In this document: positions 22,053 to 37,545 of the stretch, in pieces
How positions within the stretch are numbered: position 1 is the first letter of the stretch
How the letters are laid out: every line of letters starts with the position of its first letter
Assembly (NCBI GenBank): GCA_947044405.1
Contig: CAMRHE010000011.1
Location: 8,558,001-8,622,000, forward strand
Source of the DNA: Leptodactylus fallax
Taxonomy: Eukaryota > Chordata > Amphibia > Anura > Leptodactylidae
Reading direction: 5' to 3'
DNA length: 64,000 nucleotides
Program-made: the position numbers and the translations under genes
Notes under the pieces: generated by a model
Database searches by the model: none
Told to the model about the DNA's origin: nothing
Seen by the model: only the letters and a program-made list of their open reading frames with translations

Positions 22053-24008
22053 CTTTTTTTTTTTTTTCATTAAAGTTTTTATTAAGGTTTTGCACAAAAG
22101 AAAAAAAAAATGTGGAGGGGGGAGGGAGAAGGGAAGCCGAGGGACATCAGGGGGTACAGTCACTGGGAGGGTAGGCGAGGGGGAGGGGACAAGAAGATAG
22201 TCTGACGCAGCAGTTTATAACATTATATCAAACATTTAAACAATCAAAACAAAGCATGAACAGTAGAGGGCGTGTAACCCAACTAGAAATAAGGGAAAAA
22301 AGGGAGGCATAACCACCCACCCTAGAATCAGGGGGGTTGCTGGAAAATGGGGGTGTAGAATAGAATCAGTAGGAGCAAGAAGCAGAGGGTAGCGAGGGAG
22401 GACAAAGGCGGACTGAAAGTCAGCGGAATAGTAGAAAGTGTCCCAGAGGAGCCATGTCTGTCGGTGGGCTCTATCATCATTTTTCAGCTCAGTAAGCAGG
22501 TTCTCCATACTACGAATGTGGAGAAGTTCCTGCAGCCAAGATGCCAGAGAGGGCGCGGATGATGATTTCCACAATCTGGGAATGACCGTTCGAGCAGCAA
22601 CTAGCATAAATCCAAGTAGCCTACGGGTATGTCTCTCAAACTTCCGGGGAAATATGGAAAGGAGAAGAGCGGCAGGCTCATCCTCCAAAGCAATACCAGT
22701 CACCATTCGAATTATGCATCTCCAGCATCGATCCGAAGTGGAGGGATAGATTTAGTGGAGGACAAAGGGTACTCTGTACCAAGGCAAGAGAATCTTAAAA
22801 TTAGTTTCTTGTGCCTTGCAAGAAATGGAAAACTTGTGGCACGCCCAAAAGGCAGAGGACCACACACCTGGCGGAAACGAAACCCCCAACTCCTGCTCCC
22901 AACTTCCCGTGTAGGCTGGTAGTTGGTCGGCAGACTCCTCCAGTAACATGCTATAGATTAGTGAGATAGCACGTGACGGAGTCACCGAGAATAGGCAGAG
23001 ACGTTTAAATGGTAACAGTGCCCTATGTAGGTCGTGTGAGTTCTTAATGGAGGTGTAAAAGTGGGTCAATTGAGTGTACTGCCAATGGGAGGCGGTAGTG
23101 ACGGGAGCTAAAGGAAGCAGGTCCGAGCGAGGTAGGGGAGAAGAAGTCGAGAGCACCTGATGAAAGCTGAGTAGCGGCGAACCTGGGGTATGAAAGAGAA
23201 AGGCAGAACGCAGGGCCGTGGGGGAAGTCTGGATTGCCCAAGATAGGAGTTATAGGGCCATCATTTTTGAACAGATGTCTAACAGTGCTGTAGAGTTGAC
23301 AGGTTCTAAGCACTTGACGAGCAACATACGGAAAAGATTGAGTAGTGCTATCTGACCAGAGGCGTCTATGGACCCAGGGCAGAGCGGTGAGAGGGAGTAG
23401 GCTCAGAGACCCCTCCAGGGTAATCCAGAGCTTTGAGTGGGCGGCATGGTGCCAGTCAAGAACACAAGCCGTGGTCGCAGCCAGGTAGTAACCAAGACAA
23501 TCCAGGTATAAGAGTCTGGGGAATATGTTCATTTTCAGCAGGTTGATGCGGCCTAGCCAGGAAAATCCCCTGGTGTCCCAGTGACCAAGATCTGCTTGGA
23601 TAGTACGTAGAAGAGGCAGAAAATTACGTGAGTAAGTAGTTGCTAAGTCATCAGGTAGACACACGCCCAAATACTTAATACTTAGACCAAGAGAAAGGAA
23701 AGGAAGCTCGGAGGTCCCAGACTAGAGATGCCAAGAGGGAAACATTGAGGGCTGTACTTTTGGACAAATTAACCTTATAGTTACTATAGTAACTGTAGAC
23801 AGTTAGATTGTGGAGGACAGATGGGATAGAGGTTAATGGCTGAGTGATGAGCAAGACATCGTCTGCGAATGCTGAAATTTTGAAATGGAGGTCACGGACA
23901 CCGAGCTCATGATTATTTGGGTTGCCACGAATATCTACGAGAAGGTACTCCATGACAAGGGCATATAGCATAGGGTAGAGAGGACAACCCTGTCGGGTGC
24001 CATGCCAT
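22053..24008 (-). mobile_element. L1-like LINE, 5'-truncated, 3' poly-A present
   Basis: On the minus strand the element starts inside the reverse transcriptase at about 24008. It continues to a 3' UTR and a poly-A tail, seen as a T run at about 22053-22066 preceded by an aataaa-type signal. Truncation at the 5' side is the usual product of incomplete target-primed reverse transcription. Part of the 3' coding region is still readable in long frames. Confidence 0.8.
22236..24008 (-). pseudogene. L1-like ORF2 reverse transcriptase, C-terminal part
   Basis: The first visible block is RQGCPLYPMLYALVMEYLL, followed by the RT active-site motif AFADDVLLI (about 23858-23869) and VNLSKSTALNV. After a frame change near 23675 comes a long frame with YLGVCLPDD-type sequence, GHWDTRGFSWLGRINLLKMN (thumb and connector of L1 ORF2p). 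Further frames to 22236 carry RMVTGIALEDEPAALLLS. Two or three frame breaks are present. The FADD box is intact, but the fingers of the RT and the endonuclease are missing. Confidence 0.8.
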
Positions 24009-24102
24009 TTTTTTTTTTTATTTCACTGTAGATAGTTTCTTGGCTTGGATCTTTGGACATGCACCCTTTTCTATAGTGCGGCTAGTTTTTCTTGTTCATA
24101 TA

Positions 24103-25739
24103 CAGTCATATGAAAAAGTTTGGGCACCCCTATTAATCTTAATCATTTTAGTTCTAAATATTTTGGTGTTTGCAACAGCCATTTCAATTTGATATATCTA
24201 ATAACTGATGGTGACAGTAATATTTCAGGATTGAAATGAGGTTTATTGTACTAACAGAAAATGTGCAATATGCATTAAACCAAAATTTGACCGGTGCAAA
24301 AATTTGGGTACCCTTATCATTTTATTGATTTGAATACTCCTAACTACTTTTACTGACTTACTGAAGCACAAAATTGGTTTTGTAACCTCACTGAGCTTTG
24401 AACTTCATAGCCAGGTGTATCCAATCATGAGAAAAGGTATTTAAGGTGGCCAATTGCAAGTTGTTCTCCTATTTGAATCTCCTCTGAAGAGTGGCACATG
24501 GGCTCCTCAAAACGACTCTCAAATGATCTGAAAACAAAGATTGTTCAACATAGTTGTTCAGGGGAAGGATACAAAAAGTTGTCTCAGAGATTTAACCTGT
24601 CAGTTTCCAATGTGAGGAACATAGTAAGGAAATGGAAGACCACAGGGACAGTTCTTGTTAAGCCCAGAAGTGGCAGGCCAAGAAAAATATCAGAAAGGCA
24701 GAGAAGAAGAATGGTGAGAACAGTCAAGGACAATCCACAGACCACCTCCAAAGAGCTGCAGCATCATCTTGCTGCAGATGGTGTCACTGTGCACGGTCAA
24801 CAATACAGCACACTTTGCACAAGGAGAAGCTGTATGGGAGAGTGATGCGAAAGAAGCCGTTTCTGAAAGCACGCCACAAACAGAGTCGCCTGAGGTATGC
24901 AAAAGCACATTTGGACAAGCCAGCTTCATTTTGGAAGAAGGTCCTGTGGACTCATGAAACAAAGATTGAGTTGTTTGGTCATACAAAAGGCGTTATGCAT
25001 GGCGTCCAAAAAACACAGCATTCCAAGAAAAACACTTGCTACACACTGTAAAATTTGGTGGAGGTTCCATCATGCTTTGGGGCTGTGTGGCCAATGCCGG
25101 CACCGGGAATCTTGTTAAAGTTGAGGGTCGCATGGATTCAACTCAGTATCAGCAGATTCTTGAGAATAATGTACAAGAATCAGTGACGAATTTGAAGTTA
25201 TGCCGGGGATGGATATTTCAGCAAGACAATGATCCAAAACACAGCTCCAAATCTACTCAGGCATTCATGCAGAGGAACAATTACAATGTTCTGGAATGGC
25301 CATCCCAGTCCCCAGACCTGAATATCATTGAACATCTGTGGGATAATTTGAAGCGGGCTGTCCATGCTCGGCGACCATCAAACTTAACTGAACTGGAATT
25401 GTTTTGTAAAGAGGAATGGTCAAAAATACCTCATCCAGGATCCAGGAACTGATTAAAAGCTACAGGAAGCGACTAGAGGCTGTTATTTTGCAAAAGGAGG
25501 ATCTACTAAATATTAATGTCACTTTTCTGTTGAGGTGCCCATACTTTTGCACCGGTCAAATTTTGGTTTAATGCATTTGCACATTTCTGTAGTACAATAA
25601 ACCCATTTCAACCTGAAATATTACTGTGTCCATCAGTTATTAGATATATCAAATTGAAATGGCTGTTGCAAACACCCAAATATTTAGAACTAAAAATGAT
25701 TAAGATTAATAGGGGTGCCCAAACTTTTTCATATGACTG
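24103..25739 (+). mobile_element. Tc1-like element (ends cagtcatatgaaaaag), second copy
   Basis: 1637 bp with TA on both sides (24101-24102 and 25740-25741) and inverted ends of about 200 bp. It is very similar to the element at 9639-11287 but in opposite orientation, with several small deletions in the right end. Confidence 0.92.
24498..25512 (+). pseudogene. Tc1 transposase with multiple frameshifts
   Basis: From the ATG at 24498 (MGSSKRLSNDLK) the paired-like domain is open for about 100 codons. A small change near 24800 shifts the frame (the second piece starts HKEKLYGRVMRKK). A further shift near 25030-25050 leads to the third piece (KFGGGSIMLWGC to EEWSKIP), and another near 25440 precedes the end. 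The first D is in WTHET (the D itself is replaced by H). Compared with the open copy at 9867-10889 this is clearly dead. Confidence 0.9.
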
Positions 25740-25741
25740 TA

Positions 25742-26440
25742 AATAGATTGACAGATAGATAGATACATTATCTATTTTATTTTTTGTACACTTATGCTTA
25801 AAGCTCATGCCATCTATTCATGGTGAAATTGTGAGCTTAGATTAATAGGATTAAATAAATTAGACAAGATTTTGCAAGATGTGTGAAATACATTTCAGAA
25901 CAACTTTAGCATGTTCTTAAAATTCTAGTAAAATAATTAAATTTTATGTCATTAAATTGAAATGTTCCATTGCACTTGGGATTGTAGACATGTATATGTA
26001 TTCTTTATTTTTAATTAATAATGCAAAATGTGAACCACTGGGGTGATGAGGAATGAAAACAATTTCTCTAGACTGTAAATTTATTCAATGCAGTTGCCAA
26101 TTCCTTTATTGTGGTGATTGCTAAGGAAACATATGATAATTCTAATTTGTGTATTTCATTTACTTATAGGTACTATAGTTCTTGGGAATTTCTGACGCAG
26201 TAAAACTCATAGTTCCTTCAATATTGTCAGGTTAGTTTGGTCCTCCAGATGCAATGCATCCACACTATGACATCCTCACTATGACTTTGACATTTGATTA
26301 TAGGTAATGTCATTACTGTTTTCTGAAATATGTTCTTATAGATATAATGGCACCTGTGTTACAGTAAAATTTTTAATTCAATTATAGTGATACCCACAGT
26401 AGGCCTGTGTTTGTAACTTATATATATATATATATATGTC
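25742..26440. other. AT-rich stretch without recognisable gene
   Basis: About 700 bases. A short gata repeat at 25752-25775 and TA-rich tracts (26419-26436) are the only structure seen. Confidence 0.4.
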
Positions 26441-27310
26441 CTTAGGCTTAGGATGCTTTAACCTTTTCCAAACATGTTGGGTATTTAAATATGGTGGCTG
26501 CTCAGGAGCAGAGTGGTTGCTATAGCCTCTGGGTCTCTAATGCCTGCAATCAGTTAAAAAAACATAAAAAGTAAAAAGAACTAAAAACACCTGGTCTACA
26601 AACTTATAAAAATATTTTTCCCATACGGTGAACACCGTATCGGGAAAAAAAAAATCAAAAGTGCCAAACCGCCATTTTTTTTTTGCTGTTTCACCGCTCA
26701 TAACAATTTGAACAAATACAATTTATATTTGGTATAAATAAAATGTACATCTGGCCCCACAAAAAAAAACAGCTTAGGGAAAAAACCACGGCGGAAATGT
26801 ATTCCTCTGCGGACATTCTGCCTCTATTATACATATACGGAAGACACTAGCATTTTCGTAGGTATAATTGACATGATGTAATTTTTTCTGCAATGTGTGT
26901 ATGGGATCAGCCAGGATCCCATCCACTTTGCAGGTAATGGAAAATGCTGAGTTTTCGCAACGTGGGGCTCCAGCCTCTATTTGGTATTCCCGGAAAGGTA
27001 CCAACCCATGGAATACAGGTGACATGTCATTTTAGGTTCACAGTGAACAACATAAAAACAAAGCCTGTAAAAAAAAAGTCACACAAATGCAGTTTTTCTC
27101 CATTTCCACCCCATTCTGAAGTTTTTTCTAGCTTCCCCGTACATTGTACAGAATATTAAATGGTGCAATTACGAAGTTCAATTTTTCCTGCAAACATTAA
27201 GCCTCATATGGCTCTGTGACCGTAAGAACAAAAAAAGCTATGGGGTTTGGAAGGTGTGAAGTCAAAAACCAAAATCAAAAAATGCCTGCAGTAGGTAGGT
27301 GTTAAATATC
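26440..27310. repeat. Dispersed non-coding repeat with a nested MITE-like segment
   Basis: The outer sequence (for example cacctggtctacaaacttat, and cctcatatggctctgtgacc near 27200) has the look of a common amphibian non-coding repeat. At about 26763-26975 it is interrupted by a segment related to 39069-39530, 60053-60597 and 27488-27760. That segment has ggaaaatgctg, tctgcggacattctgc and tataattgacatg blocks. Boundaries are approximate and no target duplication was identified. Confidence 0.45.
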
Positions 27311-27487
27311 ACATAGTGGGAGTTGGTACAGTACTCACATTGTGTTTGGAGCCATAGGCGGGCGTGCAGATACAGCATGACTCAGCCTCAATAGGCTAAA
27401 AAAGACAGATCAGGATGGTGATAAAGTCAGAAACATCAAATCTGTGCAGGCTATACCTCATCTCAAATCACTTCATTCTCCATTTTT

Positions 27488-27910
27488 AGGCTGAAGCCCC
27501 ACATTGCGAAAATGCTGCATTTTACAGCACATGCAAAGTAAATGGGATTCTGGCTAGTCCCATCCACACATTGCAGAAAAAAAAATCTTTAGCGGAAAAG
27601 CTGCATTTTCAAAAATGCCCGCATTTTTGAAAATCGTAGCATGTTAATTATACCTTTAGAAATGCTGGAGTTTTCCGTATAGGTACAATAAGGGCGGAAA
27701 GTCCACAGAGGAAAACTCTGTGAAAATGCAGTGGAAAAAAATGTGATGCATTGCTGTTATGACCCATGCTCACGACCAAGTGTACAGGCGAGGCTCTTCT
27801 GATGCTCTGTTCCAATATTTTATAGGATGTTCTCTTCCATTCTGGAAAGAAGCATGGGAGCATAGCTCAGGCTGCACTTGTCCTGCACTCATCGTTTGCA
27901 TGAGGCCTTA
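27488..27910. repeat. MITE-like repeat of the gaagccccacattgcg type
   Basis: It begins ggctgaagccccacattgcg. It carries the same internal blocks as 39069-39530 and 60053-60597: crtagcatgttaattatacc, a cggaaagtccacagaggaaa block, and a gcagcattttacagc block. The right end fades out. Non-coding. Confidence 0.5.
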
Positions 27911-28252
27911 GAAGAATTTGGGTTGAATCTTGTTTGACCCAAAACAATTTGCTGATCTCTTCATCTATGCAAAGTAACTTTACACAGAACTACTATATAT
28001 GGAGAGAGGGTTAGCAGTCATATGTAAGTTACCATGTTCAGATGAAACTGTAACTTACATAGCACTGCAACCTCTCCCTCCAAGTAAAGCAGTCGTGTGT
28101 AAAGTAATTTTACACAGGACAGTTTGGTATACATAGGATGACAGGCAACAGTATTTTGTAGGTTACCATTTCAGGCTGAAACTTTAACTTACATAGGACT
28201 TCTGCTTCTCATTCCATGTAAAGAAGTTCTGTGCAAAGTAATGTCTGCTTTA

Positions 28253-29889
<1,637 letters not shown>

Positions 29890-30070
29890 TATATGGAGGG
29901 AGAGGCAGTAGTCCTATGTAAGTTACAGTTTCAGCCTAAAACAGTAACTTACATAGGACTGCTGTTTTTCCCTCCATATAAAGCAGACAGTCCTGTATCA
30001 CACTTTAAACAGGACTGTCTGCTGTACATGCAGATAAAGGCAGAAGCCGCAATCCTATGTAAGTTACAGG

Positions 30071-30689
30071 CAGTAGGGTCAGGATGGTACAGCAGTGGCA
30101 ATCAAACTCAGAATAGACTCCAGAGGCTCTTCTGTATCATACAAGCAGCTGTGCTCGAAGAGAAAAAGGCAGAGTAAACAGTCTTGTCACCTCCACTGAG
30201 AATCTCCAGACGTACATAAGCTAACTTTGTCAGGATGTCTGCCTTCTACGACCAGGATCCCACACACTGACCTGTGGCCTGCCCAACACTAAAGGTAAGG
30301 CAACAAATAAGTCAGGATAAGGGGCCTCAGGACAGATGGTTTGCCAGCCAAACGGTCCATCTTCCTGTATCCTTTTGGTCAGCCTACCGGGTGGTGTACA
30401 TTGCCAATCCTCCCCTAGTCAGATAATCGGAGCAGAGATGACCTGTTATTCTCATACAGAGAAAGATACCTACCGAGCATATTGTATATAATCATATCAT
30501 TATCTACCCTTTTAATTTCTACTAATATACTTGTACCTGGCATCATGGCATTCTGGTACACCTGCTGTAACGGTGACTGCAGGTGTACTGTGCATCATTT
30601 AATATACAGGTGCACTTTACTGTTGACACACATCATTATGATGACCTGCAGCTAGACAGGCTGGGAGCGACTCAATAAGGTCCTGGTAG
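30071..30689. other. Stretch without recognisable gene
   Basis: About 600 bases of mixed composition following the tandem repeat. No coding domain or clear repeat boundary seen. Confidence 0.35.
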
Positions 30690-31030
30690 GTTGTCTCAGG
30701 TAGCCGGAGCCATGCTGACTGTAGTACTGGAGACTATGTAAGCCGTGTCCCTGGGTGGGCTGCCCGTGGAAGACGCTGAATTCCTCCTTTTAAAGTTCCT
30801 ATCTCTCTCAGATCTCAGGTCTTGCTCTCCAAGATGGCTACCACACCACTGAACTACGGCTGTCCCTGGTAAATCATTCACAGATAAAGTATAGTTTTTT
30901 TTTAGTATGGCTTTAACAAACAGCGACCTCTTGTGGTTGTATAACAACATTTCAGTCCATACAAAACAGGATACTTATATACAGCAACAGGCACAATGCT
31001 CACAATGCAGTGGGGGCTGTCCTATCATCT
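30690..31030. repeat. LTR-like dispersed repeat (related to 16795-17895)
   Basis: Shares the aagatggct-accacac, cctcttgtggt and acagcaacaggcac ... ggggctgt blocks with the repeat at 17640-17895, in the same order. Its class is not resolved. Confidence 0.35.
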
Positions 31031-31099
31031 CACAGCTACGTGGGGGGCAATCCATAGTGTGAACACAACAATCAAGGTGGTCCCACAGATGCTAAACTG

Positions 31100-31900
31100 G
31101 GCTCAAGTCTGAGAATTAGGAGGCCAGAAAAAGTACTTGGAAGTCTTGGTCATTCTCTTCCAATCACTGTCAGACATTTCTAGCTGTGTGATATGTCGCA
31201 TTGCCTTGCTGGAAGATTCCAGAAGACAAACAGCATGTGTTGGTGCACGTGATCTGCAAGGTTAGATTAATACCCAAACTGGTGCAGAGTGCTTTCCACA
31301 TGGATGAGTGGGCCCAGAGAATGCCAAGGAAAAATTCCTCAAATGTAACGCTGCCACCACCATTTTATTTATTCCTGCAATATTTACAGAGTGTTTGTTC
31401 ACTGATGTTTCTCATCTGACATATCAATGTCTAGCTATTCAATGAAGCAGAAAACTTGACTCATTGGAGAAGGAAACCCTCTGCCAATCAGTGGTGGTCC
31501 AATTCTGATACTGCCGTGCAAATTGTACCTTTTTTTTTCTGATGCACCTTTGTTAGTATAGTTGCAATGACTACTTGTCTACTTCGGAGCCACAAACACA
31601 GTAGGGTTTGCTGAACTGTTGTTTTAGACACATGTCTGGTAGCCCCCTGGTTGGATTTCACAGTGAGCTACTCTACTGTAGTTGACTCTCGAACACCTTT
31701 TAGTTGACATTCACCTCTCACATCAACAGCTTGTGGTGCTCCGCAGTTTCCTGGTTGGTTATTCGCAACGGTGCTATTTGTCCACTTATACTACACTTTC
31801 AACACAGCAGCAAGCAAACAGTTCACAAACTGCCCTGTTTGAGAAATACTGGAATCCTTGAGCCGAAAGACAATAATCATCCTTTTTTTTTAAATTCTGA
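31100..31900 (-). pseudogene. Decayed mariner/Tc1-like transposase
   Basis: The minus strand reads NWTTTDWQRVSFSNESSFLL near 31500, matching the first catalytic block (usually W-S-D-E-S-x-F). Here the catalytic D is N. Further on, FQQGNATYHTAR (normally F-Q-Q-D-N-A) has lost the second D, and FWPPNSQT with a degraded H-L-W-D block follows. Many stops and frame changes are present. It is a different family from the others in the window. Confidence 0.65.
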
Positions 31901-31996
31901 CAAATTGCCTCCTTTTACACATGACAACAAAGGGTGATATTTGTTCAGATAACCTATCACACAACTTATATACCCAACAAGCCAGCCCTTGACATA

Positions 31997-33573
<1,577 letters not shown>

Positions 33574-33795
33574 TATCTCTTCCTTCATGGGTTATACACT
33601 GCCAATGTCGAAAGTAGAAAGTGGTCATAATAATGTCACTCAACTGTGTATAATATACTGCTGAAAATGTTGTCCTAGACACTCCATGTGAAATGCACAT
33701 TGGATAATATACTAGTGCACTTACTGTAATGTGGTCTGCAGATATAACACATACATGTACGGATGTAGATGTTGAGTTAACCCAAACTTCTACAA

Positions 33796-33941
33796 TTGGT
33801 TAAACTGCTGCAGTGTGATATCACAGAAGGTAGCAAAGACAATGAAAAGTCAATGGAAAAACATTTTCCAATGACTTTTCATTTGTTTTGTTGTCTTCAA
33901 TGATAAAATATCATGCTGCAGCGCTGCAGCAGTTTAACCAA
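33796..33941. repeat. Palindromic MITE-like repeat
   Basis: Arms ttggttaaactgctgcagtg and its complement (ctgcagcagtttaaccaa) enclose further complementary blocks (caaagacaatgaaaagtcaa against tgacttttcattt...tgtcttc). About 146 bp, non-coding. A gttaa-type sequence lies on both sides, but a target duplication is not certain. Confidence 0.65.
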
Positions 33942-34269
33942 TTAGCAGGTTAAAACATACCAGTGCATAGACTGAGCAAAGGAGAGAAAGAGCCTGATAA
34001 GCCTGAATACACCTGACTCTGGTGCTGTGCACCCACATTTTTCCTTCTTAACCTCCACATCTTGTTAGGAGAATAAATAGGATAGACTGTTGCTGCTAGC
34101 ACTAGCTTACAAATTGGATAGAAAATGTTAGTAGTACAGGTGGCACATGAAGTCACTGAGGGACTATTCTACCATATATAAATATAAGTCACTTCAGTTT
34201 ACTTCCTCAGTGACTTATAGCTGGCATATGAAGGAGGGTGGAAGCAGTAGAGAGACATACAGCTCAGGG

Positions 34270-35380
34270 AGCCTCCACCCTACTTAAACTTCTCGGAGTA
34301 CCCACAAAACACACATCTATAAACAAATGGCCACAAGCCAGGAAACCAACCTGTGTCCTTTTCCCTCATCTGTATAAATAAAAGCAACAGTGAAAGAATT
34401 TTCAAACATCCTAATGGCAAGTGGTCTAACAATGGTTAGACGTATAGATGCATAGTTAGAATTTAGCTGTGTGGGCCACCACCAGATTTTTAGCCCATGA
34501 GCATTCACCAACATTAATCCAGTCCTGAGTACTAATATAACAATGTTTCATAGTGTTTCTCAGTTCCATATAAATTACGTTTCAGAAGACCAGCAATAAA
34601 CAGCAATTAAGTTTCCTCAGAAAAAATATTAATGCAATAGCATATATAACAATATTGGGACATTATGCACTTTATTTAGTATAAAACTAATCTATACTTG
34701 ATAGCAGGGACATGTAATTGAATCCAGTAGTTTTACAACATTATACTTCCAAGATAAGTGATCAATCATTTGCTCTTCTACAACAGTGCAATCTACTATA
34801 TATAATTTCCCTAGTACAGTCATTTATTAACCTTTCCAGACCAAAACAATCTAATATAAACCTTATAAGTGAATCAATTTCCATCAAAGAATGAACTTTT
34901 AAAGAGAACACAAAATATATTTTATCATAATCTTCACTATTAAAGCAAACTAATGAAATTGAGAAAAATACAAAATACTCAACTGAGCCTACAATATCTG
35001 TGACGTTTGAGATCGAAAGGGGCCCAGGTTTCTCAACTTCAATCTGTGCTAGCTATATATTCTTTTTATTGATCTTGAAGAAAGCAAACAAAAAAATAAG
35101 AAAACACAGTGAAGCAATTTTCAGTTTTTTGTGGTACTCAACATAAGGAAATTGAATCTTTAGTCCTTGAAGATTAAAATATGGTCTTTCTATCCCTAAA
35201 TAAAGCTCCCTACAGACGCTACAGAATCTACAACACAGTATTGACTTGCTATTCACAAATTGGCAAGAATATCCAAGGGTAGTATTGTAGTTTTTATGAA
35301 CTGTGAACTATTAAGCAAAAATAAGATTTTTCTATGTCTTGTATAAATGATGTTACATTTGAGATTACATAAATTTTATA
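34270..35380. other. AT-rich stretch without recognisable gene
   Basis: About 1.1 kb. No coding region, RNA gene or repeat boundary recognised. Confidence 0.4.
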
Positions 35381-35386
35381 TTGTTA

Positions 35387-35611
35387 TTAGAGATGAGCGA
35401 ATTGAAGCTGCAGAAGTAGAATTTGATCCGAATTTCAGGAAATCTTCGATTCGCATGGAATCTGGATTTCCTGATGCTTCGCGGTAACGAATATTTAATA
35501 AGGACCTTTGGGACATCAGACAGTCACAAGATATTCTCTAGTGATGTGATTGGGTAGGCGTGTCTTTGCTTGTTAGCAGATCCTTCCACATGAATAAAAG
35601 TTGTCCGTGCT

Positions 35612-35660
<49 letters not shown>

Positions 35661-35834
35661 GACCTCGGCATCCAAGGGCTTCCGCCATTTTGCCACCCAC
35701 CCCGAGTCTCTGCAGACAGGAAATAGCTGTTTATTTGCTGCGAATTAATTCGGATCGAAGAGAATCGTATCAGAAAATTCGGCGAAGCTGCTGAATCCAA
35801 GAATCCAATTTTTGGAAACGTCGCTCATCTCTAA
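35387..35834. mobile_element. MITE with ttagagatgagcgaa termini, GA microsatellite inside
   Basis: Inverted termini ttagagatgagcgaattgaa and its partner ending gctcatctctaa. A 6-bp direct repeat ttgtta stands immediately outside each end (35381-35386 and 35835-35840). Inside lies a GA run of about 45 bases (35613-35656). Sub-terminal blocks such as ttcgattcgcatgg are partly inverted at the other side. Non-coding. Confidence 0.7.
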
Positions 35835-35840
35835 TTGTTA

Positions 35841-36574
35841 CATATAACAAATCTGTCTATCTATTGATCCAACACTAAGCTATAGCAACACTCCATGAGT
35901 GGCAAGATATATGAAAGTATGTAATATTTTTATTATTTAAATTGTATCACTGCTATAATACACTTATAAATGAAGTTCTTAGTACAAATTTTATTTGTCC
36001 CTACAAGGTGACTTCATTCTTGGCTCTTTATTGCACACTTTGGGAGAGGTATACCAAGATAAATACATCAGAATTGTGCCCCAATTGACACAAAAAAACT
36101 AGTGTATATGCTTTTCACCATGTTTGTGTTTTGTGTTTCATTAGATTGTGTAGTGCAGACCCGTGTGGGCCAGTGTGCAGTGCAAGGAAATTTTACTCAT
36201 TGGCATGAACTATTTACAGCACAAAAAGACCCCAATGTTATAGTAAGTCGCATGGTAAGTGGTCCCCACTTTTTGCATATTTTGCATTGGGGATCAGAAG
36301 CTTGAAATTAAACCTCCATAACTGTGCACAATTAATTTACCTGCCAATTGCTCCGTGTGTTGTCCTATGATAATTCTTACTCAAACTACAATAACCATCG
36401 TACAAAAATATAACCTTTATTGAACAATACACAAGAAAATACAAAGACATAAAACAATAAAATAATTTAAAAACATGCAAAAATATATCTCAGGGTAAAA
36501 TCAGATATTACGTACAACCCCAACAATGTTGCTACCTAAAAATAAGGGTTCACATAATAAGGGAAAATATACCA
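35841..36574. other. AT-rich stretch without recognisable gene
   Basis: About 730 bases between two MITEs. One 67-codon frame at 36102 begins with a hydrophobic stretch but has no recognisable features, and I do not call it. Confidence 0.35.
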
Positions 36575-36578
36575 TTAA

Positions 36579-36989
36579 AGGGGTTGTCCAGGCAAAAATG
36601 GACAAACCTTTTAAAGTTTAAATAAGCTGGGAGCAGCTTCATCTGCTCCAGCGGCGTCTTCCAGTGTTGTGCTGAAGCCACGGATTGGCCTCAACCATCA
36701 TGTGACCGCTGAGGCCAATCAGAGAAGGGCCTGAATGTCGCTACCTGTGACATCACGAGTCCTCTTCCTGAGGCCTGCCGAGGCTGCTGATTGGCCTTAT
36801 TGGTCATGTGACCGTTGAGGCCAATCAGCGGCTTCAGCACAACGCCGGAAGAGACCCAGGAGAACAGACGAACAGGTAGGCGCGGGACGACACCTGAGCA
36901 ACGGGGACAGGTGAATATGCATTTTTTTTTATTTTTTTTCACTGCCCCCATCAGATTTAAACTTTAAAAGTTTTGCCTGGACAACCCTT
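36579..36989. mobile_element. MITE with TTAA target duplication (aaggggttgtccaggc type)
   Basis: The left terminus aaggggttgtccaggcaaaa and the right terminus tttgcctggacaaccctt are inverted. TTAA lies on both sides (36575-36578 and 36990-36993). Internal inverted blocks around ttggcctcaaccatcatgtg and ggtcatgtgaccgttgaggc add a second hairpin. The TTAA target points to piggyBac- or Kolobok-related transposase. A lone ggggttgtccaggcaaa piece also occurs at 7602-7620. Confidence 0.8.
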
Positions 36990-37192
36990 TTAACAAGAAG
37001 ATAATAATTAAATCCACTCCTAATTAAAGTGCAAAAAGATGTGCAGAAAATATGTTAAAATATCCAACTATAGAATAAATAATTTGCAAAGATGACTATC
37101 CCTACTCTATCACTAAAACCAGTGTGTAAAAATTAAAGCAATAAGTAAAGCTTATTAATACTATTAATACTTTTGTTTTGAAAACATTCTTA

Positions 37193-37450
37193 CGCTAGGT
37201 TCCCACCTGTGTTCGGGTTTCCATTCAGGGAGTCCACTTGGAGAACCCCGAACTAAAACCTAATCCGCTTAAAAAAGCGGCTACTTGCGGACCCCATAGA
37301 CTATAATGGGGCCCACCAGGTTTCCGCCCAAAAGGGGCGAAAAATGCGGAGAGAAAAGTGCTGCATGCAGTTCTTTTCTCTCTGCAATTTTTAAATGGGT
37401 TTGGGGACGGAAACCCCGAATGGAGTTTAAGCGCTGGTGTGAACCCAGCC
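37193..37450. mobile_element. MITE with TTA target duplication (PIF/Harbinger-like)
   Basis: Inverted termini cgctaggttcccacctgtgt and its partner ctggtgtgaacccagcc, flanked by TTA at 37190-37192 and 37451-37453. The centre pairs ggtttccgcccaaaaggggc-type blocks. 258 bp, non-coding, related to 14165-14386. Confidence 0.75.
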
Positions 37451-37502
37451 TTACTTTGATGCAATTTTTTTTTAACACATGCCTAAAACTTGCACAGTAT
37501 TG

Positions 37503-37505
<3 letters not shown>

Positions 37506-37540
<35 letters not shown>
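37506..37540. repeat. TA microsatellite
   Basis: About 17 TA repeats. No transposon end abuts it on either side. Confidence 0.9.

Positions 37541-37545
<5 letters not shown>

Noticed and set aside
30690..31030. Retroviral LTR with promoter
   Set aside because: No polyA/TATA arrangement, primer-binding site or gag-pol-env nearby could be shown.
35613..35656. GA repeat as a possible regulatory element
   Set aside because: It lies inside a MITE and is a simple microsatellite without associated gene.
36102..36305. A 67-codon frame with a hydrophobic N-terminus, as if a small secreted protein
   Set aside because: No homology recognised, no splice context, AT-rich surroundings, and frames of this length are expected by chance.
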